From Salinicola lusitanus (GTDB taxonomy: Bacteria > Pseudomonadota > Gammaproteobacteria > Pseudomonadales > Halomonadaceae), in NCBI RefSeq assembly GCF_003206045.1, contig NZ_PZJM01000011.1:1-50400 (forward strand): a stretch of 50,400 bases of DNA, read 5' to 3'. This document shows positions 48,149 through 50,400 of this stretch, piece after piece. Position 1 is the first letter of the stretch. Each line of letters starts with the position of its first letter. The translations under genes were made by a program, and so were the position numbers. Below the pieces are notes generated by a model. It worked only from the letters and a program-made list of their open reading frames with translations, had not been told where the DNA came from and did no database searches.

Positions 48149-49357
48149 ATGGCTGTAGGTAAATCACAGTTTCCCCGGATGCCGGCGCTCGAGGGTGTGC
48201 GCCTGGGTACCGCGATGGCGGGTATCAAGAAGCCGAACCGGCGCGATCTGGTCGTGATCGAGGTGCCCGAGGGCGCCTCCGTCGCTGCCACGTTCACCCG
48301 CAACGCATTCTGCGCCGCACCCGTGCACGTCGCTCGGGATCACCTGCAGCAGACGACGCCACGTTTCCTGCTGATCAATACCGGCAATGCCAATGCGGGC
48401 ACCGGCGCGAAGGGGCTTGACGATGCCGAGGCTTGCTGCCGCGCGCTGGCGGCGCTGGCCGGCGTCGAGAGCCAGCACGTGCTGCCGTTCTCGACCGGGG
48501 TGATCGGAGAGCCGCTGCCGGTGAGTCGGATCACGGACGCGCTGTCCGCCGCGTTGGCCGCGCGGGATGCCGATGGCTGGGCGCTCGCCGCCGAGGGCAT
48601 CATGACCACCGATACCCGCATCAAGGGCGCGTCGGCCCAGGTCGAGATCGGTGGCGGCACGGTCACTATAAATGGCATCAGCAAGGGCTCCGGCATGATC
48701 CAGCCCAACATGGCGACCATGCTCGGTTTCGTTGCCTGCGATGCGGCGATCGATCAGGAGCGGCTCCAGCAGTGGCTGCGCGAGGCGGTGCAGGTCTCCT
48801 TCAACTCGATCACCGTCGATTCGGACACCTCCACCAACGACGCTTGCACCCTGATCGCCACCGGTCGCGGTCCGCGCATCGAGTCGGCCGACGATGAGCG
48901 CCGGTTCCGCGATGCGCTGACATCGGTGCTCGTCGAGCTGGCGCAGGCGATCATCCGCGATGGAGAAGGGGCGACCAAGTTCGTCACGCTGCAGGTCGAG
49001 CAGGCGGAGAGCGTCGACGAGGCGCGGGCGGTGGCGTTCACGGTCGCCCATTCGCCGCTGGTCAAGACCGCGCTCTACGCGAGCGATGCCAACTGGGGTC
49101 GAATCCTGGCTGCCGTCGGGCGTGCGCCGGTGAAGGATCTGGATGTCGAGCGCGTCATCATCGATCTCGGTGGAGAACGTCTGGTGGAGCATGGTGGTCG
49201 CGCCGACAGCTACACGGAAGAGGCGGGGAGTCGGGTGATGGCGCAGGAAGAGATCATCATTCGCATTCGCCTCGGTCGCGGCGATGCCAGCGCCACGATC
49301 TGGACATCGGACCTGTCCCACGATTACGTATCGATCAACGCGGATTACCGCAGTTGA
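48149..49357 (+). CDS. argJ: Bifunctional ornithine acetyltransferase / N-acetylglutamate synthase ArgJ
   Basis: From the ATG at 48149 the protein has 402 residues. It has VRLGTAMAGIKKPNRRDLVVIE, LLINTGNANAGTGAKGL, and the self-cleavage site GMIQPNMATMLGF, in which the Thr after A is the nucleophile of the beta chain; FNSITVDSDTSTND follows. It recycles the acetyl group in arginine synthesis. AGGAG lies 6 nt before the ATG; a GTG at 48128 in frame is upstream of that site and less likely. Confidence 0.97.
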   Translation: MAVGKSQFPRMPALEGVRLGTAMAGIKKPNRRDLVVIEVPEGASVAATFTRNAFCAAPVHVARDHLQQTTPRFLLINTGNANAGTGAKGLDDAEACCRALAALAGVESQHVLPFSTGVIGEPLPVSRITDALSAALAARDADGWALAAEGIMTTDTRIKGASAQVEIGGGTVTINGISKGSGMIQPNMATMLGFVACDAAIDQERLQQWLREAVQVSFNSITVDSDTSTNDACTLIATGRGPRIESADDERRFRDALTSVLVELAQAIIRDGEGATKFVTLQVEQAESVDEARAVAFTVAHSPLVKTALYASDANWGRILAAVGRAPVKDLDVERVIIDLGGERLVEHGGRADSYTEEAGSRVMAQEEIIIRIRLGRGDASATIWTSDLSHDYVSINADYRS

Positions 49358-49435
49358 ACGCTTTCTGACGGAGAGCGCTATCCCGAAGCCGGATATCGCC
49401 GTCAAACACTGAAGTGGTGCGAGAGACTTAGCAAG

Positions 49436-50389
49436 ATGATCAAGAGACGGGTCCATGTAGCGGCTGCCGCCGTCATCCGAGGCGACGGGCGAGTGCTGAT
49501 TGCCAGGCGTCCGGCAACGGTCGACCAGGGCGGTCTGTGGGAATTCCCGGGGGGCAAGCTTGCCCCCTACGAGACCGGCTTCGAGGCGCTCAAGCGGGAG
49601 CTGAGCGAAGAGCTCGGCATCCAGATCCTGCGCGCCCAGCCGCTGATTCGCGTGCATCACGAATATGCCGACAAGCACATCCTGCTGGATGTCTGGCAGG
49701 TGCGCGAGTACGAAGGCGACCCGTACGGGAGAGAAGGGCAACCGGTGCGGTGGGTCGAGGTCGACGATCTGACCAGTTACGCCTTTCCGGCGGCCAATCT
49801 GCCGATTCTGCGCGCGGTGGCGCTGCCCCAGGAGTATCTCATCACCGCCGAGGAGGCGGACGACGCCGTCTTTCTCGACCGGCTCGAGCGTGCTCTGAAA
49901 GAGGACAATATTCGTCTGGTGCAGTTGCGTGCCAAGGGGCTCGATGATGCTGCCTACCAGGCCCGCGCCGAGAAGACCCTGGCGCTCTGCCGCCGCCATG
50001 GTGCCAAGTTGCTGCTCAACGCCGACCCCGAGTGGCTGCAGCGGGTCGATGCCGACGGTATCCATCTGACCAGTGCCAGGCTGATGGAGCTCAAGCGGCG
50101 CCCGGTCCCCAGCGACAAGTGGCTGGGCGCCTCGACGCATGGTGAGGAGCAACTGACCCAGGCCGGGCAGATCGACTGCGACTTCGTCACTCTCTCGCCG
50201 CTGGCGCCGACCCCGTCGCACCCGGAAGCGGTGACGATCGGGTGGCACGATTTCCAGCAGATGGTGGAGATGGCGGCGATGCCGGTCTTCGCGTTGGGCG
50301 GGATGACGCGTCACCACGCGAATCAGGCGCGGGCCGTCGGGGCCCAGGGCATCGCATCGATTCGCGATTTCTGGCGTAACGACTCCTGA
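49436..50389 (+). CDS. Nudix (MutT-type) hydrolase fused to a ThiE/TenI-like domain
   Basis: The 317-residue protein has an N-terminal Nudix domain, about residues 1-135. Its box starts at GGKLAPYETGFEALKRELSE and continues to ELGI; the GX5EX7REUXEEXGU consensus is intact. This is the MutT form that cleans 8-oxo-dGTP. The C-terminal half (about 145-317) is a TIM-barrel of the thiamin-phosphate synthase family: IRLVQLRAKGLDD, ADGIHLTSARL, DFVTLSPLAPTPSHP, MPVFALGGMTRHHA. The usual D-R and G-Q-E-D active-site motifs of ThiE are replaced (NADPE, TSAR), so thiamin-phosphate synthase activity is doubtful. Similar fusions occur next to secA-argJ in pseudomonads. The 78-nt argJ gap shows only a weak ribosome-binding site. 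Confidence 0.9.
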   Translation: MIKRRVHVAAAAVIRGDGRVLIARRPATVDQGGLWEFPGGKLAPYETGFEALKRELSEELGIQILRAQPLIRVHHEYADKHILLDVWQVREYEGDPYGREGQPVRWVEVDDLTSYAFPAANLPILRAVALPQEYLITAEEADDAVFLDRLERALKEDNIRLVQLRAKGLDDAAYQARAEKTLALCRRHGAKLLLNADPEWLQRVDADGIHLTSARLMELKRRPVPSDKWLGASTHGEEQLTQAGQIDCDFVTLSPLAPTPSHPEAVTIGWHDFQQMVEMAAMPVFALGGMTRHHANQARAVGAQGIASIRDFWRNDS

Positions 50390-50400
50390 GCCACGAGCCA

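Overview
The window is GC-rich, gap-free chromosomal core sequence from a gammaproteobacterium. Gene content and order (lptC-lptA-lptB-rpoN-hpf-ptsN-rapZ-npr-mgtE; mlaFEDCB-ibaG-murA-hisG-hisD; a single-PDZ DegS/AlgW-type protease; zapG/zapE; rplM-rpsI; sspA-sspB; rsmI/lpoA-yraN-diaA-dolP; rnpB; the dcw cluster; lpxC, secA, argJ and a MutT-ThiE fusion) resemble Pseudomonas and Oceanospirillales, most likely Halomonadaceae (Halomonas and relatives). The family is an inference from gene order and protein character; no database search was possible. I see no insertion sequence, prophage, CRISPR array, tRNA or rRNA gene.

Layout. 1-8546 (minus strand): an acyl-CoA thioesterase (cut by the window edge), mgtE, the nitrogen-PTS/RapZ group, hpf, rpoN, then LPS export genes lptB, lptA, lptC and kdsD. 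8799-15715 (plus): the Mla phospholipid transport operon, ibaG, murA, hisG and hisD. 15791-19910: degS-type protease (minus), a NIF3-family protein (plus), then zapG and zapE, which diverge from two good sigma70 promoters. 20122-22275 (plus): rplM-rpsI and sspA-sspB, each followed by an intrinsic terminator. 22366-25758 (minus): dolP, diaA, yraN, lpoA, divergent from rsmI. 26981-43210 (plus): rnpB with its own promoter, then the cell-division and wall cluster rsmH-ftsL-ftsI-murE-murF-mraY-murD-ftsW-murG-murC-ftsQ, a 340-bp gap with a promoter, and ftsA-ftsZ. 43325-50389: lpxC (own promoter), dciA (minus), a small secreted-protein gene directly ahead of secA, then secA, argJ and a Nudix/ThiE-like fusion.

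Most of the window is envelope biogenesis: peptidoglycan precursor synthesis and septation (mur, fts, lpoA, zap), LPS synthesis and transport (kdsD, lpt, lpxC), outer-membrane lipid asymmetry (mla, dolP), protein export (secA) and envelope stress sensing (degS). Many genes overlap by 4 nt (ATGA or GTGA), which indicates translational coupling.

The most interesting object is the 115-codon ORF at 44918-45265 just upstream of secA. It encodes a signal sequence and ends in RRGPPVPA, which aligns without gaps to the RAGPQRLT end of the E. coli SecM arrest peptide. Its last codons and stop can pair with the sequence just before the secA Shine-Dalgarno. I propose that it is a divergent SecM-like translational monitor of secretion. 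Secondary observations are genes absent from familiar slots (kdsC, hisC, petABC, mraZ, murB/ddl), a promoter-bearing gap between ftsQ and ftsA, and an rplM leader hairpin that overlaps its ribosome-binding site.
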